Made by a program: the position numbers and the translations under genes. From positions 6,516,695 through 6,580,694 of the forward strand of contig OY365818.1 in assembly GCA_959347315.1 (NCBI GenBank): a stretch of DNA of 64,000 bases. The letters are read 5' to 3'. The notes below the pieces were generated by a model. It was not told where the DNA came from. It saw only the letters and a program-made list of their open reading frames with translations, and searched no databases. Shown here piece after piece: positions 61,140 to 64,000 of this stretch. Position 1 is the stretch's first letter; each line of letters begins with the position of its first letter. The DNA is from Bimastos eiseni. Taxonomy: Eukaryota > Annelida > Clitellata > Crassiclitellata > Lumbricidae.

Positions 61140-61655
61140 CTATAACTTGTTAAGTCCTATTCTTAGCCATGTTTCAGTAACTGCTAAAATAGTAACTGGC
61201 AATGATTCAAGAATTTCACGTATTTCATCTATTTTTGGAAAAATGCTTCTACAGTTTATATGCAAAATAGACAGGTCTGATGGGAAAGCTTCATCGTTTA
61301 TTCCCACCTGGGCAATTAGCGTGTCGATAGATTTGTAAGGACTATTCCAGTTCGGGTCTTGAAAATAATGCTGGTCCGGGTCAATATCAAAATTTTCGGT
61401 CGTCACATGTGGTTCAGATTCATAGGGCAACACTTTAAGGTCTAGATTATCCATATTGTAGGAATAAATTGGCGCAGTGATGAGGCTTGGTGCTTGAAGG
61501 ATGAGAGCCTGTTCAGAGTTAGTCATAGGTGAGAGTAGAATATTCAGACTCGAGTCAGTGATAGAGAAAAAGAGAAATCTAATCGGAAGAGACAAATAGG
61601 TGTTCACTGAAAAGGTTAACGGAGCAAAGTATACTATACCCTTAGAACACGACAT
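61140..61655 (-). pseudogene. LINE ORF2 N-terminus and endonuclease start
   Basis: ATG 61655. About 125 residues of unrecognised N-terminus, then LSILHINCRSIFPKIDEIRE and TILAVTETWL, the first AP-endonuclease motifs (Asn and catalytic Glu). The frame breaks at 61140. Between 61140 and 60935 pieces such as YTFLHKARVDQLGGGVGV are readable in another frame, interrupted by G-rich insertions and stops. Confidence 0.8.
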
Positions 61656-62270
61656 TGGATTAAATCTATTCGTCCTATAGTTACATAGGGTGAATCAGCT
61701 AAATGAGAAGATGACAGTCATAACGAGACAAACAAAATGATATAAACATCAATAATTTTAACATGGATCAAAATGTGAAAAGAAGTTCAATACTAGTCCA
61801 TCCATCACACATAATTTGGCATAACAATCAAAGATATGTAATGGCAGACAATGCTATTAGCCATCATGCGAACTAGTCGTTATGATAAATGGACTGTACT
61901 GAACAGAGCAATAAATTCAGCGTAAACATTGGAGCATAAGTGAACTAGGAACGGAGCATAATAATCAACTGAAAATTCAACACAAATGGGATCAGATCAA
62001 AGACTTGCTGTGACGAGTTCGAAGCGAAGAGACTGCACGAGTCGAACGAAAGAGATGTCGAGTACGTACGCGGAGTAATCAGATGGACTGTGTCGGAGCA
62101 CCGAAGGAGTCGGACAACTTGCTTGATCGCAGAGATGATGCTTGTCCGGGATGTTGGAGAAGTGCGAAGCCAGATGTTGCGATTTTGCCCAAATCGTGTT
62201 GCGACGATACTTTCATCGACTTCATATCTTTGTCACCAGAGAGACGGACGAACACTGCATCACCGTAGGT

Positions 62271-62984
62271 CTAGGAGGAGTGAAGTTTCCTTTCCTTTGC
62301 AAGACTTCTTGCATTGGTGTAGATTTGCGCAGTTATAGGTGACAAACTTTCATTAATGAAGATCCTCTTGGACGGCCCGATGTTAAGATGTTTCAGTTGG
62401 AGACGCGATCTGTAGACTGAGTTCCTAGTTGCTAGGTTGGTAAACTTCACAACTATCGGCCTTGTAGCTTCCTTTCCTCTTCTCGGCATGCGGTATTCAG
62501 ACGCAATATCAGAGAGCATCACGTTCAAACCCAGTTTAGTGTTGCAGACGTCCAGAATTGCCTTAGATGCAGCTAAGTCAGGATTAGATTTTGGTAGATT
62601 ATCCGACCAATGAGTTCCAGTAAGATTTGTATCCTCCTCAACTCCATGGAAGAACAGGGTACTTAGTCTTTGTACAGATATTAGAGAATCGATTTGTGAC
62701 TTCAAGGTCTCATTCGTATCTTTAAGAATTTTTATTCTCTTATTTAGGTCAACATTTTCCTCGGTGATCTTGGTAGTGCGTTCAATTAACGTGTCCAACT
62801 TTTCGCTGCTAGCTGCAGCAAAGGAATCCAGTTTCCGATCAAGTTTCTGTTCCAGCTTTTCGTCCAAGAACATATGAATAGTAGGGGAAAGGAGTTTAGC
62901 CATTCTCTCGAGAAAAGATTCAGTTACTTTTTCATCCTTCAGCGCTTCGATCATGTCATCCAGTTTGATTCCCTTTTTAGCCAC
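62271..62984 (-). pseudogene. LINE ORF1 (coiled-coil RNA-binding protein), decayed
   Basis: About 237 codons. The first triplet is GTG within AACGTGGCTAAAAAG, preceded by in-frame TAA and TGA, suggesting the original ATG mutated. The next ATG is at codon 11. Coiled coil at about 40-105 (LEQKLDRKLDSF, EENVDLNKRIKILKD), then an RRM-like segment (SEYRMPRRGKEATRPIVVKF, RIFINESLSPITAQIYTNAR) seen in ORF1 of CR1/L2/Crack-type elements. The frame ends SLAKERKLHSS; downstream codons continue in another frame. Confidence 0.75.
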
Positions 62985-63190
62985 GTTTTATCAATCGATA
63001 AGTCTTAAGAAATGTCGGGTAAACAATTCTGACTAGTGAAGGTTGCGTAGCGCTTGCGACAACAAACCGAATGTAGAATTCTATCTGAACTAGGGCAGGA
63101 TAGTCAGCAGTCATATATTGGAGAGAGTACATTAAGTAATTGACTATACGTTAGGATTGGATGTGCGGTTGTCGAACTTGTCCATCCCTG

Positions 63191-63920
63191 TCACCAATGA
63201 AGACTATCAAAAGACTCACTTTTCCTAATAGAATGTTGATATTTAAAATTTTATAGATTAATCCTGGTCACGACGATGATTTAAACTAGTTGTGCTCAAA
63301 ACGATAATCCATTGTACGCCGATTGTTCCGATATTTCGAGAATTTTGCTCGAGTCTCTTGCATGTGAGACCTACTCAACCGACATCACGTGCACATCCCC
63401 CTGGAAAAATTATTTAAAATTATTTTTAAAAGATATTTAAATTTATGCCGGACATAGCCAAAGCTGCGTGCGAAGTCTTTAACAGATGTCACTGGGAAGA
63501 ATACTCTTAAAATGTTATGTTGACAGAAGAATAACAGAACTCGTTTTTGATTAGTTGAAACACGGTTTGTGTTATACGATTGCACCTGAAAATTTCATCG
63601 CGAGTTGGCCAGCAACCCGGTATTTTAATAGTATAGTGATTGTGGAGCCGTCGTGCATTAATGAATGCAACGAGATGGCGTGTTTTTATTCTCAGTCAAA
63701 AGTTGACGGTCACAAAAAAATTGGGCCACCAAAAGGCCCACCATATAGAAAAGGAAGCTTATAATACAATTATTCGGAGGCTTCCGAAATTGATACCACC
63801 GGTATGAATCTGGTCCTTAGATTGCATCATAAAAGTATAATATCTGCAGACCATTGGCAACGTTAATTGGATCGACGGGCATTGGCTTTAGACGTAGGCT
63901 TAGGCATATATGCCATAGTG
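63191..63920. other. Non-coding, no gene seen
   Basis: Ordinary AT-rich sequence. A 69-codon frame at 63555-63764 has no family features and its start is not ATG. Confidence 0.6.
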
Positions 63921-63921
63921 G

Positions 63922-64000
63922 TAGTTCCAGTTTAACGATGCTGTGATATAACAGAGAGCATGCATTAGCGTCGCTCTCCTCCTCTAGCCTAGCTGGTTTT
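63922..64000 (-). repeat. Dispersed repeat R4 copy, cut by window end
   Basis: AGTTCCAGTTTAACGATGCT, GTGATATAACAGAGAGC, ATTAGCGTCGCTCTCCTCCT: reverse orientation relative to 56900-57003. Confidence 0.75.

Larger units (their letters stand above)
57795..63190 (-). mobile_element. CR1/L2/Crack-type LINE, nearly full length, decayed
   Basis: On the minus strand in order: ORF1 (about 62984-62271), ORF2 endonuclease (about 61655-60590, broken), linker and reverse transcriptase (60155-58398), 3' UTR, and a 3' tail CAATAAATTTGATTTGATTTGATC at 57820-57797 (written from its pieces CAATAAA plus ATTTG units). A short terminal microsatellite instead of poly(A) is typical of the CR1/L2 group. The 5' boundary near 63190 is a guess. 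Confidence 0.85.

Noticed and set aside
63555..63764. 69-codon + frame
   Set aside because: No ATG at its start, no composition bias or family motif.

Overview
This is a eukaryotic, metazoan genome window: split genes with GT-AG introns, AT-rich non-coding DNA, very abundant tetranucleotide microsatellites, LINEs, tRNA-derived SINEs and a hAT-type DNA element. The gene content is laminin beta, a calponin/transgelin-family gene and an intronless POU class III factor. Together with the dispersed repeats this fits an invertebrate deuterostome (hemichordate or echinoderm-like). That placement is an inference; the sequence alone does not fix the species. One 200-N assembly gap lies at 49954-50153.

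Layout. 1-15.2 kb: the 3' two thirds of a laminin beta chain gene on the + strand, 17 exons from 541 to 14667. They encode the eight EGF-like repeats after the laminin IV domain, coiled-coil domain II, the beta-specific Cys-rich loop, coiled-coil domain I and the C-terminal Cys. 15.2-24.3 kb: intergenic, with a probable terminal exon of an unrecognised coiled-coil/polyQ gene (17262-17665), a 3'-truncated RTE-like LINE (19954-20600), a SINE and several minisatellites. 24.35-34.4 kb: a complete calponin/transgelin-type gene on the + strand with a TATA/Inr promoter, a 5' non-coding exon and five coding exons (239 aa, CH domain plus two calponin repeats). 34.4-55.3 kb: a gene-poor stretch full of simple repeats, with a hAT-like element, a perfect 18-bp palindrome, a CRE cluster and the gap. 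55.3-56.8 kb: an intronless POU3 (Brn-1/2/4 type) gene on the - strand. 57.8-63.2 kb: a decayed CR1/L2/Crack-type LINE on the - strand with a nearly intact reverse transcriptase.

The three recognised genes do not form a pathway in any sense the sequence shows: laminin beta is a basement-membrane chain, the calponin-family protein is an actin-binding cytoskeletal protein, and POU3 is a nuclear transcription factor.

I see no new multi-gene system. The unusual material is (i) two GC-AG introns among 21 readable introns, (ii) a Cys/Asp-Gly-Arg-rich repeat tail on POU3, with a hAT element 3 bp beyond its stop that supplies a candidate poly(A) signal, (iii) at least six undescribed dispersed repeat families recognisable by comparing the window with itself, (iv) an 18-copy excess of the palindrome TAGGCCTA, and (v) a minisatellite that copies a laminin splice-donor region. 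All similarity statements come from reading the sequence; no alignment or database search was run.
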